Source of the DNA: Oscillospiraceae bacterium
Lineage (GTDB): Bacteria; Bacillota; Clostridia; Oscillospirales; Ruminococcaceae
Direction of reading: 5' to 3'
NCBI GenBank assembly: GCA_031253495.1
Contig: JAIRWC010000002.1
Span: 29,308 to 93,307 of the forward strand
DNA length: 64,000 bases
The notes below the pieces were generated by a model. That model was not told the DNA's origin, made no database searches, and worked only from the letters and a program-made list of their open reading frames with translations. The position numbers and the translations under genes are program-made. Positions 10,052 to 17,552 of the stretch are shown in pieces. Position 1 is the first letter of the stretch. Every line of letters starts with the position of its first letter.

Positions 10052-10684
10052 TTATTTCTCCCCGTTTCTGAACCTTTCCAAATATCCCGTCGACACGCCC
10101 CCGACGATGTTCCCCGCCGCCACGACCAAGAAAATCGGCGCGAACTCCGCCTTAAACCCTTTGACGGCGGAATAATACGAGAAAAAGAATGCGTCCGCCA
10201 CGATATGCTCAAATCCGCACGCGACAAACACGGCGATAAAAATTATCGTAAGCGACAGCGACACGGGCTTGTTATCGGGGAAAACTTTCGCGGCGAGACA
10301 GGCGCAGGCGACCAAAAACCCGCAGAACACCGCCAAAATAAACAGGCTTAAATAACTGTCGGAAAGCCTTAAATCGGTTATCCTTTCAAGTTTGGCGACG
10401 TTCGCGACGTTCCCGAACCGCGTCAAACTCAGCAAAGCGGCGTATATCACGCAGCCCGCCGTGTTTCCGGCCAAAGAGAGAATTATATCGAAAACCGAGT
10501 ATTCGCCATACGGGAACAGGGCGATTACCCGCGTCGCGAGCATTCCGTAGAACGCCGACACCATAAGTATTCCCGCCGTAAAAAAAAACGCCCCCGCCAC
10601 GGGATTTTCCAGCGCGATGAAAGCCGTCGCGCCTAACGAGATATACATTCCGCACATTAACGAGCTTACGGTTTTTTTAAGCAT
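10052..10684 (-). CDS. Formate/nitrite transporter (FNT) family channel
   Basis: Pentameric membrane channel family moving formate, nitrite or hydrosulfide. 210 residues with six hydrophobic segments. Family marks: GMYISLGATAFIAL in helix 1, CGFEHIVADAFFFS (the conserved His channel site, usually GFEHxVANM) and AAGNIVGG in the final helices. It is shorter than typical FNTs (about 250-280) because the N-terminal cytoplasmic segment is nearly absent. AAAGGGGG precedes the ATG. Substrate cannot be told from sequence. It lies between zapA-like and mutL in one minus-strand run. Confidence 0.85.
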   Translation of the reverse strand: MLKKTVSSLMCGMYISLGATAFIALENPVAGAFFFTAGILMVSAFYGMLATRVIALFPYGEYSVFDIILSLAGNTAGCVIYAALLSLTRFGNVANVAKLERITDLRLSDSYLSLFILAVFCGFLVACACLAAKVFPDNKPVSLSLTIIFIAVFVACGFEHIVADAFFFSYYSAVKGFKAEFAPIFLVVAAGNIVGGVSTGYLERFRNGEK

Positions 10685-10729
10685 GTCGCGCGCCCCCTTT
10701 CGCGCCGAACGCGCGGAATTTCCCCAACC

Positions 10730-11485
10730 CTAACATATCGTAAGCTGGCCGTCGTCCGCCAAGGCGGCAAGCCTTTGCTTCAACTCGTCGCTCTCGCCCC
10801 TCGCGTCCTCAAGTTCCTTTTGCAGCCTGATTATCTCGTTTTCTTTCGTCTTAACATAGTTGTCAAAGGATTTTTCATAATTGTTCAAGGTGTCGCGGAG
10901 CTTTTCGTTTTCCGCGTTGCTCACGGCGGCGACCGCCTCCATTTCAGACGCCGCGCTCTTGTAAGTATCGTCTATATGCTTGTTCCACAGATTTTCATAC
11001 TCGACAAGTTTGTCCCTCAATTCGACGTTTTCCCTTTCCTTAATCGACGCGATTTCGGAAAGCTCGACCCCCGCGCTGTGATACGCCGACTTCGCGTGTT
11101 CGTCCCATAACTTTTCATATTCGAGGAGCTTGGCGCGCAACTCGCTGTTTTCCTGTTCCTTGACGACGGCGAGCTGCGCCATTTCGCTTTCGGCGCTGTT
11201 CATATTGTCGATGAGCAGCTTGCGGTTCTCCAATTCCGACCGTTTAATCCGCTCTTCCATTTCCTCCACGGTTTTTTCAAGCGCGGTCTTGTCCTTATCC
11301 AAACGGTCGAACGCGTCGAACGCGGCAAGCGTGATAACCTCCGCCTCCGACTTGCCCTTAAACCGCGCTTTGAACTCGTTTATCCTCTCCTCGAGGGCGG
11401 CGGCTATCCGCGCTATACGCTCCGGCTCCTCGTCCGTAAGCAGCGAATAAACTCGCTCGCAAATCGTGATTTGTAATTTATCCAT
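10730..11485 (-). CDS. ZapA-like cell division protein with long coiled coil
   Basis: N-terminal ~90 residues resemble ZapA, the FtsZ-ring crosslinker: MDKLQITICERVYSLLTDEEPERIARIAAALEERINEF. They are followed by ~160 residues of charged heptad-rich coiled coil in which a segment of about 35 residues recurs (AVVKEQENSELRAKLLEYEKLWDEH, SIKERENVELRDKLVEYENLWNKH, AVSNAENEKLRDTLNNYEKSFDNY). Typical ZapA is about 90-110 residues, so this is a long form. A TTG at 11491 is an alternative start. Downstream genes are the FNT channel and mutL. Confidence 0.72.
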   Translation of the reverse strand: MDKLQITICERVYSLLTDEEPERIARIAAALEERINEFKARFKGKSEAEVITLAAFDAFDRLDKDKTALEKTVEEMEERIKRSELENRKLLIDNMNSAESEMAQLAVVKEQENSELRAKLLEYEKLWDEHAKSAYHSAGVELSEIASIKERENVELRDKLVEYENLWNKHIDDTYKSAASEMEAVAAVSNAENEKLRDTLNNYEKSFDNYVKTKENEIIRLQKELEDARGESDELKQRLAALADDGQLTIC

Positions 11486-11517
11486 AGCCAAACCGACCTT
11501 TCTTTATTATCGACGTT

Positions 11518-12822
11518 TTATTCTTCTTTTTCGATTTTAACCGTTTCAATATTGATTTTATACTCGCCTACGACCCAAGCCTCGGCGTCCGTCCCCGCTA
11601 TCCTGAAATTGACCCCGATTGCCCGCGTCCCTTCCGAAAGCTCTATGCCCAGCAAGTCCACCGTCGCCCTGAAGTCGGCCGCCGACATCGAGTGAACCAC
11701 GCTCGACGGCCCCGCCACCTTCACGGAAATTTGCCGGGTTATATATTTCACCTCGTATCCCGGCTGAGGGTTCCGCGTGCTGAAATTCTCGTCCGACACC
11801 TCGACCTCAAAAACCATGGAACCGTAATCGTCCACGTCGTCAAACGTCAACAAGGCATAGTTTTTTCCCGTCATGTTGGTATACGCGGGGGGCAGTTCAA
11901 ACTCTTTCACGACCCCCCCCTGCAAATCGGCCAAAGTCAACTCGTTCAAAGACAGTTCGACTATGTTGTCATAATAGTCGATGGACGAATCGGGCGCCGA
12001 AATCGTCAGCTCCTCCGGGTCCACGCGCAATCGGCTCAACAGCGAATCCAAATTGAAATTGGACGGCGCGTCGATTTGAACCTTCACCGGGATTGTCCGC
12101 TGCTTGAACACGGGCACCCTTACCTTAAAATCCCTGTTGTTGACGTAAATGTCGGTATGGCTCACAATTTTGTCGTTTTTGTCGTAAAGAACAAGCTCGC
12201 CGTTTATATCGTCCGCCGTCGCCGGCAAAACCTCGGCATAAACCGCCTTCGCCACCGCCCTTTCAACCTTGTCTATCAACGACTTCTCGCCGGATAAGCG
12301 GACGGTCCTCGGGTATACGTCAAGGTTGTCATAATCGATTTGCATCCCCTCGATAACCGCTATATCGTCCGCGACGGGAATAACGTCGAGCGTTATTTCC
12401 GCGGTTTGGATGACGTTTATTTTTTTTGTGATATTATCGTTGAGTATATCGTATTTCACCCCGTCGGCGACGGGTTCGACGACGACCTTCACCGTATGTT
12501 CGCCCGGCTCTTTCACGTCCGACAAATCAAGATAAGCGATAAAATCCTCGGGGCGGGGTTTTACCACGTCGTAACGCTTTCCCTGTATCCTCGCCGTAAC
12601 CATCGCGTTGAACTCGCCGGACAGCTCAAGGTTGTTTTCAATCATATCGGCGTAATCGGAAGGCGTCGCCGTAACGGGGACTTTCTCGACGTTCATAATC
12701 ACGTCGGGGAACAGTTGGAACGAAATCGCGAACCACGTTATAACCGATATTACGAGCGCGAGGACAATGGTTTTTATGTTCGTCGCCAAGGCGTCCAAGA
12801 AGTTTAAAATAACCTTTTTCAA
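11518..12822 (-). CDS. cdaR: CdaR, YbbR-domain regulator of diadenylate cyclase
   Basis: Membrane-anchored extracytoplasmic partner of CdaA. 434 residues: a single N-terminal membrane segment (TIVLALVISVITWFAISFQL, about 17-36) followed by several YbbR beta repeats, e.g. VEKVPVTATPSD and FKQRTIPVKVQIDAPSNF. Starts 4 bases inside cdaA, the usual coupling. The usual third gene, glmM, is not next; a ZapA-like gene follows instead. Confidence 0.88.
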   Translation of the reverse strand: MKKVILNFLDALATNIKTIVLALVISVITWFAISFQLFPDVIMNVEKVPVTATPSDYADMIENNLELSGEFNAMVTARIQGKRYDVVKPRPEDFIAYLDLSDVKEPGEHTVKVVVEPVADGVKYDILNDNITKKINVIQTAEITLDVIPVADDIAVIEGMQIDYDNLDVYPRTVRLSGEKSLIDKVERAVAKAVYAEVLPATADDINGELVLYDKNDKIVSHTDIYVNNRDFKVRVPVFKQRTIPVKVQIDAPSNFNLDSLLSRLRVDPEELTISAPDSSIDYYDNIVELSLNELTLADLQGGVVKEFELPPAYTNMTGKNYALLTFDDVDDYGSMVFEVEVSDENFSTRNPQPGYEVKYITRQISVKVAGPSSVVHSMSAADFRATVDLLGIELSEGTRAIGVNFRIAGTDAEAWVVGEYKINIETVKIEKEE

Positions 12823-13721
12823 GCGTCGTCCTCCTTGATTTCAACCGGCTTTTTCCTCTTCTCGCGGCGCGTTTTGGGTTTGCTTTGCGGCGTCGGTATA
12901 ATCGCTTCCGTCAGGTATTCGTGCAGTTTGCGATAATCGTATCCGCGGCGCAAAACGCCGTTTTCCGCCGTCGAAATTATCCCCGTTTCCTCCGAAACTA
13001 TTATTACGACGGCGTCCGAAACCTCGCTCATCCCGATTGCCGCGCGATGGCGGGAACCCAAATCCTTCGAGATAAGCTCTTCTTTTTGCGGTTTGGGAAG
13101 AAAGCATCCCGCCGCCAAAACAAGCCCGTCCCGAACGATTACGGCCCCGTCGTGCAAAGGCGTGTTGGGATAAAAAATATTCCCGAACAATTCTTCCGAC
13201 GGGATGGCGTTTAAAATCGTTCCCGTGCTTATCTGCTCGCCGAGTTTGGTGTCGCGCTCCATTACTATGAGCGCGCCGGTAGCCGTCCTGGAAAGTTTTT
13301 CGCACGCCTGCGATATTTGGTCTATCGCCCCGCTTATGCGATAAGCGGAGTTATACGGCTGGTTTTCAAGGTTAAACGATATGGTTTTAACCAACTTGAC
13401 CCTGCCCATTTTTTCAAGAACGCGCCTCAATTCCGGCTGGAACATCACTATAACCGCTATGATACCCATATTTATAATCGTTTCGCTTAACAGCCCGAGA
13501 ACCTTAAAATCAAGCTGCTGCAAAAGCACGGAAACGATAAAAATAAAGAAAATGCCCTTCAAAAGCTGTTCGGCGCGGGTTTCCCTGACGAACCGTATCA
13601 GTATATACATAAACCACGTTAAAATGAGAATTTCAACATAATCCACAAGCGTCATCGTTTTAATGACGCTCAAGGTGTCCTCAAGTATGTCCAGCAGATA
13701 AACCCTCAAATTCGTAAACAA
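12819..13721 (-). CDS. cdaA: Diadenylate cyclase CdaA
   Basis: Makes cyclic di-AMP from two ATP at the membrane. 300 residues: about three N-terminal membrane helices (to about 110), then the DAC domain with the catalytic PLHDGAVIVRDG (about 190) and RHRAAIGMSEVSDAVVIIVSEETG. The C-terminal tail is very basic (KPKTRREKRKKP). Start is a TTG at 13721 after GGGGTG; an internal ATG (MTLVDYVE, 22 codons in) would match the shorter family N-terminus and cannot be excluded. Confidence 0.93.
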   Translation of the reverse strand: MFTNLRVYLLDILEDTLSVIKTMTLVDYVEILILTWFMYILIRFVRETRAEQLLKGIFFIFIVSVLLQQLDFKVLGLLSETIINMGIIAVIVMFQPELRRVLEKMGRVKLVKTISFNLENQPYNSAYRISGAIDQISQACEKLSRTATGALIVMERDTKLGEQISTGTILNAIPSEELFGNIFYPNTPLHDGAVIVRDGLVLAAGCFLPKPQKEELISKDLGSRHRAAIGMSEVSDAVVIIVSEETGIISTAENGVLRRGYDYRKLHEYLTEAIIPTPQSKPKTRREKRKKPVEIKEDDA

Positions 13722-13743
13722 ATCGGCACCCCGTGATTATAAT

Positions 13744-13784
13744 CTTTTGAAATGAAAACTTTGTAAGAGTTTTCGTTTCAAAAG
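13744..13784. other. Long hairpin upstream of cdaA
   Basis: CTTTTGAAATGAAAACT and AGTTTTCGTTTCAAAAG form a 17-bp stem with one T-G pair and a 7-base loop, about 23 bases before the cdaA start. It lies in the 130-base gap after the binding-protein gene. It could end the upstream transcript or structure the cdaA leader; there is no clear T run on the minus strand. Confidence 0.4.
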
Positions 13785-13813
13785 GGTTTCCGCCGCGACG
13801 GCGCAACCCCGTC

Positions 13814-13844
13814 CAAATTCAAAACGCGAAGCATTTTGAATTTG
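13814..13844. repeat. Intergenic palindrome family, copy 1
   Basis: CAAATTCAAAACGC-GAA-GCATTTTGAATTTG: a 14-bp stem with one mismatch. The core AAATTCAAAACGCGAAGC is identical to the copy at 56142-56188, and both are near a CGCAACCCCGT-like or CCCCGT sequence. Lies between the lipoprotein gene and cdaA. Confidence 0.6.
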
Positions 13845-13852
13845 AACGACTA

Positions 13853-14788
13853 TTATCCTCTCATCATGTCGTATTCGGTCCGCATACGCGAAATCAGCCC
13901 GACAATCCGCGCCGACGGCCTTTCAAAATAAGCGTTGTCAACAACGATTATCCTTTCTTCGATAACCGCGTCAAGCTGCGAGAAAACCTCGTCCGCGAGC
14001 AAGTCCCCGGTCGTGTAGACGCCGTTTAAGATTATAACGTCGGGCTGGTTTAAAAGCAGCTTTTCCTTGTCGTAAACGTAACCCGCCCCGTCCTCCGCGA
14101 GATTGTTCCCGAAACAGGACAAAACCGAACTTTCAAGCGTGTCGCCCGTCGCCAAAGCCAAATTTTCGGTTATATAGACGAAGTTTTTTAAATCAACGGC
14201 GCCCGGGTTGTAAAGAGCGCGGGATATATCCGCGAACACCCGCTCGCCCTCTTCCGCGCCGACAAACGCGCCGTACAGAATCACCCCCATAATCCTGTAG
14301 ACGTCCTTGAACTCCTCGATGTTTTTCGGTGCGGGGACAATAACCGTTACAATACCCGCCCCTTCCAGTATTATTCTGTCCTTCGCCGTTACCGGGGCGG
14401 ACGACAGCAGCAAATCCGGCGAAGCGCCTATTATTTTTTCCGTGTCCAAGCCTATGCCCGTTCCCATATCGGGAACGCCCCTTATCTCCGCGGGATAGTC
14501 GCAGTACCCGCTCCTGCCCGTAAGCCTGCCGCCCTCGCCGAATTCATATAAAATTTCGCCCAGCGCGGGGGAAAGGCAGATAATTTCACCGGGGGAAGCG
14601 TCCAAAACGACGCCGTCGATAACCACCGGATAAGGTTCCGGTTCGTCCGTTTGCGGCTCGGTTTCGGCAGTTTCGGCGGTTTCGGCGGTTTCGGTTTTTT
14701 TTCCGAAAAGGTCCCCGAAAAAATCGAAATACCCGCACCCGCTTAAAAAAACGCTTATCGCCGCGAGCGACGCCAAAAACTTTTTCAC
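13853..14788 (-). CDS. Substrate-binding lipoprotein, siderophore/B12 type (Peripla_BP_2)
   Basis: 311 residues with a lipoprotein signal: MKKFLASLAAISVFLSGC, lipobox LSGC at about 15-18. After an AET repeat linker (AETAETAET) comes a class III binding-protein fold: ICLSPALGEILYEFGEGGRLTGRSGYCDYPAEIRGVPDMGTGIGLDTEKIIGASPDLLLSS, as in BtuF and iron-complex proteins. No permease or ATPase gene lies next to it. The substrate (cobalamin, heme or iron chelate) cannot be told apart here. Four bases after dus. Confidence 0.8.
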   Translation of the reverse strand: MKKFLASLAAISVFLSGCGYFDFFGDLFGKKTETAETAETAETEPQTDEPEPYPVVIDGVVLDASPGEIICLSPALGEILYEFGEGGRLTGRSGYCDYPAEIRGVPDMGTGIGLDTEKIIGASPDLLLSSAPVTAKDRIILEGAGIVTVIVPAPKNIEEFKDVYRIMGVILYGAFVGAEEGERVFADISRALYNPGAVDLKNFVYITENLALATGDTLESSVLSCFGNNLAEDGAGYVYDKEKLLLNQPDVIILNGVYTTGDLLADEVFSQLDAVIEERIIVVDNAYFERPSARIVGLISRMRTEYDMMRG

Positions 14789-14791
14789 CGG

Positions 14792-15787
14792 TTAACTCCC
14801 CGCGTCCGCCAGTATACGCCCGGCTAACTCATAGAAATCCTTCAACGAAACCAAACGCGCGCATTTTTCCCTGTAACCGGCGGCGTTGCGTATGCCTTTC
14901 AAGTACCAAGCCGCCTGCTTGCGCGCCTCCCTCATTCCGGCGCTTTCGCCCTTATCCCGGACAATCAGCTCGATATGCTCCCGCATAACCGCCAATATTT
15001 CCGTCAAATCCAAAGCCGAAGGCGGCTCGCCTGTTTCAACGTAACGCGCTATGTCGCGGAAAATCCACGGCCGCCCGCGCGCCGCCCTGCCGACCATAAC
15101 CAAATCGCACCCCGTCCGCTCGTACATTTGAACGCATTTCTCCGCGCCGTCAACGTCGCCGTTTCCGATTACGGGGATGTTCACCGCTTTTTTTACGGCG
15201 GCGATAACGCCCCAGTCCGCCGTTCCGGAATACGCCTGCCTTTTCGTGCGCCCGTGGACGGCGACCGCCAAGGCGCCGTAATATTCGGCGATTTTAGCCG
15301 TTTCGACGGCGTTTATACTGTTTTCGTCCCAACCGGAACGGATTTTCACGGTTACGGGAATATCGACGGCGGAAACGACGGCGTTTATTATCCCGCCGAA
15401 CAGCTTGGCGTTTTCGGGCTTTAACAGCGCGCTCCCCGCCCCGGTCTTAACCACCTTCGCGACAGGGCAGCCCGCGTTTACGTCAATTATATCCGGGCGT
15501 TCGCCCGCCGCGATAACCGCGGCTTTCGCCATAAATTCCGGTTCGCTCCCGAAAAGCTGCACCGCCCGCGGGCGCTCGAACCCGCTTTCAAAGTCGGCGG
15601 TTTTCAACAGCGCCGCCGTCTTTTTATCGCCGTAAACCAAGCCCTTCGCGCTTACCATTTCCCCGACGGTATAAGCCGCGCCGTACTTCTTCGCGACGGT
15701 TCTGAAAGCGCCGTCGGCGACGTCCGCCATCGGGGCGAGGGCGGCGGTTTTCGCGATTTTGACGTTTTTGATATAAACATATTCCAT
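14792..15787 (-). CDS. dusB: tRNA-dihydrouridine synthase (DusB-like)
   Basis: FMN-dependent reduction of tRNA uridines to dihydrouridine. A TIM-barrel protein with ALAPMADVADGAFRTVAKKYGA, the catalytic Cys loop DVNAGCPVAKVVKTGAGSALLKPE, VKIRSGWDE, VHGRTKRQAYSGTADW, PVIGNGDVDG and VMVGRAARGRPWIF. The track gives a start at 15829, but MEYVYIKNVKIAKTAALAPMA (ATG 15787) agrees better with the family; no strong ribosome site marks either. Confidence 0.9.
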   Translation of the reverse strand: MEYVYIKNVKIAKTAALAPMADVADGAFRTVAKKYGAAYTVGEMVSAKGLVYGDKKTAALLKTADFESGFERPRAVQLFGSEPEFMAKAAVIAAGERPDIIDVNAGCPVAKVVKTGAGSALLKPENAKLFGGIINAVVSAVDIPVTVKIRSGWDENSINAVETAKIAEYYGALAVAVHGRTKRQAYSGTADWGVIAAVKKAVNIPVIGNGDVDGAEKCVQMYERTGCDLVMVGRAARGRPWIFRDIARYVETGEPPSALDLTEILAVMREHIELIVRDKGESAGMREARKQAAWYLKGIRNAAGYREKCARLVSLKDFYELAGRILADAGS

Positions 15788-15950
15788 ATATTCGCATATC
15801 ATTTTATCATTTTTCGTCGAAAATTGCAATAGTTTTCAGAAAAAAAAGGAAGCGGCTGAAGTTGTGTTTTTAAAGATTTATCCCATAATTTTTCCGACCG
15901 GCATTATCCGTTGCCTGTGCAACGAAATTACATCTTTTTCACAAAAAATA

Positions 15951-15979
15951 TTTACAATCGGTGAATAATATGCTATTAT
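15951..15979 (+). promoter_or_regulatory. Promoter of the Hsp70/AAA operon
   Basis: TTTACA, 17 bases, TATTAT, about 27 bases before the Hsp70 start. A second TATAAT overlaps 3 bases downstream. No CIRCE operator is present, so this Hsp70 is not expected to be under HrcA, unlike dnaK at 48 kb. The surrounding 170 bases are AT-rich. Confidence 0.65.
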
Positions 15980-16005
15980 AATATGCGATAATAGGGGTAT
16001 TGTAT

Positions 16006-17463
16006 ATGAACGTGGGCATCGATTTGGGAACCGCCAACACGGCGGTGGCTTACATATCCGGCGAAGGGAGCCTTGAGCTTCTTGATATGAAGGGCGGTTT
16101 TCTTCTTCCGTCTTGCGTTTACGCGGCCCAAAACACCGTCATAACGGGGGAGGACGCTTTAAGACGCGGCGGCGTAAACCCCGAAAATTTTGTTTCCTCC
16201 GCGAAAACCCGAATGGGGCGGCCGGAGAAGAGTTATGTCGCGGGGGCGCTGGCGCTTAACCCGACGGACGTCGCCCGCCTTGTCCTTGAAGCGGCGCTCA
16301 GGCGTCTGCGCGAGGTTTTTCCCGAAGAAAAAGAGTTCAACGCTTTCATAACCGTTCCCGCCTCGTTTGAAAGCGGGCAAAGAGCGGAAACGCGCAAGGC
16401 GCTCGTCGCGGCGGGGTTCAAAATCGGCGATAACTGCGTTATAGACGAACCCGTGGCGGCGGCAATCGCCTACGGTCCGCGATTGGGCGGCGGCAGGGTT
16501 TTGGTGATAGATTTCGGCGGGGGGACTCTTGACGTTTCTTTGGTTGAAATCGACCGTATGGGCTCGACGACCGACCCCTCCCGCGTAAAGGTTCTTAAAT
16601 CCGGCGGCGACCGCGGTCTTGGCGGCGACGATTTCGATAAAGCGATAGCCGGCGCGGTTTACAGGCACATCCGCGACGAAAGCCCCGCGCATACGGATTT
16701 GAGTTTCCCTTCGCGCTCGCAGCTTAAGTACGCGAAAAAAGTGGAAGCGCTTTCCCGCGAGGCGAAAGAGAGTTTATCCGCGGACGGTATTTTCGCCGCG
16801 AACATATACGACCATGACTTTTTCGAGGACGGCAGCTTCGAGCTTGACTTCGACATTACCTATGAGGAATACGCCGCGCTCGCTTCCGATTTGATAAACA
16901 GGGTTAAAGGGGCTGTGATGTCGCCGTTCGGCGGGGAATACCGACCCGACGGCACGGATAAGGTTCTGCTCGTCGGCGGAATGGCGGGGGAGCGGTTCCT
17001 GCGGGAGTTCGCCGCCGAAACGTTCGGCGGGGATAAAGTCGTGTTACCGCCGGACAGGATGTACCTCGTCGCGAAGGGGGCGGCAATCTGCAATTCCGAT
17101 TTGCCGGTTCAAGTGTCCAATAAATCGTTTACCTCCATCGGCGCGCTTTGCGTCAACGAAAAGGGCGAAGACGACATATTTTACTTCATCAAGGCGGGGG
17201 AAGACGTCGACCCCGGCAGGAAAGTTTCCCGTTTGTTCAAAACCGGCCGCGATTTCGCGACGGCTATGGTGGTTGAAATAGCGGAATTTGTTTCCGAGGA
17301 AAAGAAAACCGTTTCAAGGTTGGAATTAAGCGGATTGACCCCTGATTTCGCGGAAAATCAAACGGTGAGGATAACCTTTTCGGTTAGCGAGGATAAGTAT
17401 ATATCCGTTTCGGCCGAAGAAGTATCGACGGGCAGGGAAATTTCCTGTAATATACGATTGTAA
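16006..17463 (+). CDS. Hsp70-family ATPase without lid domain
   Basis: 485 residues. Actin-like ATPase domain about 1-370: phosphate loop GIDLGTANTAVAY (4-16), ITVPASFESGQRAETRKALVAAGF, DEPVAAAIAYG, VIDFGGGTLDVSLVEID (about 166-182) and VLLVGGMAGERFLREF (about 318). A beta substrate-binding-like part follows (about 370-485), but the alpha-helical lid of DnaK (about 100-120 more residues) is absent. All nucleotide-site motifs look intact. ATG 6006 positions after 10 kb (16006) is preferred over TTG 16000 because AGGGG is 8 bases upstream. It is distinct from dnaK at 48202. First gene of a nine-gene operon; likely works with the AAA+ protein downstream. Confidence 0.85.
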   Translation: MNVGIDLGTANTAVAYISGEGSLELLDMKGGFLLPSCVYAAQNTVITGEDALRRGGVNPENFVSSAKTRMGRPEKSYVAGALALNPTDVARLVLEAALRRLREVFPEEKEFNAFITVPASFESGQRAETRKALVAAGFKIGDNCVIDEPVAAAIAYGPRLGGGRVLVIDFGGGTLDVSLVEIDRMGSTTDPSRVKVLKSGGDRGLGGDDFDKAIAGAVYRHIRDESPAHTDLSFPSRSQLKYAKKVEALSREAKESLSADGIFAANIYDHDFFEDGSFELDFDITYEEYAALASDLINRVKGAVMSPFGGEYRPDGTDKVLLVGGMAGERFLREFAAETFGGDKVVLPPDRMYLVAKGAAICNSDLPVQVSNKSFTSIGALCVNEKGEDDIFYFIKAGEDVDPGRKVSRLFKTGRDFATAMVVEIAEFVSEEKKTVSRLELSGLTPDFAENQTVRITFSVSEDKYISVSAEEVSTGREISCNIRL

Positions 17464-17467
17464 GGGG

Positions 17468-17550
17468 AAAGGTTGAAAAATAAGAAAGAACGAATCACCA
17501 TGCCGCAATTTTCATTGGGTTTTGTGCAGGGTGAGGCGGCATGGTCATAA
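17468..17550 (+). repeat. Leader-cassette repeat, copy A, with 16-residue ORF
   Basis: About 83 bases: AAAGGTTGAAAAATAAGAAAG...GGTCATAA. It holds a ribosome site-like AAGAAAG, then a short ORF at 17500-17550 reading MPQFSLGFVQGEAAWS and ending TAA two bases before the next gene's ATG (17553). ACCATGCCGC and GCGGCATGGT form a 10-bp inverted repeat that would pair the short ORF start with the region just before the main start. Near-identical copies lie at 29933, 38042 and 41293. Confidence 0.85.
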
Positions 17551-17552
17551 AT

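Noticed and set aside
15951-16005. CIRCE or other heat-shock operator before the 16006 Hsp70
   Set aside because: No TTAGCACTC/GAGTGCTAA repeat is present; only an ordinary promoter was seen.
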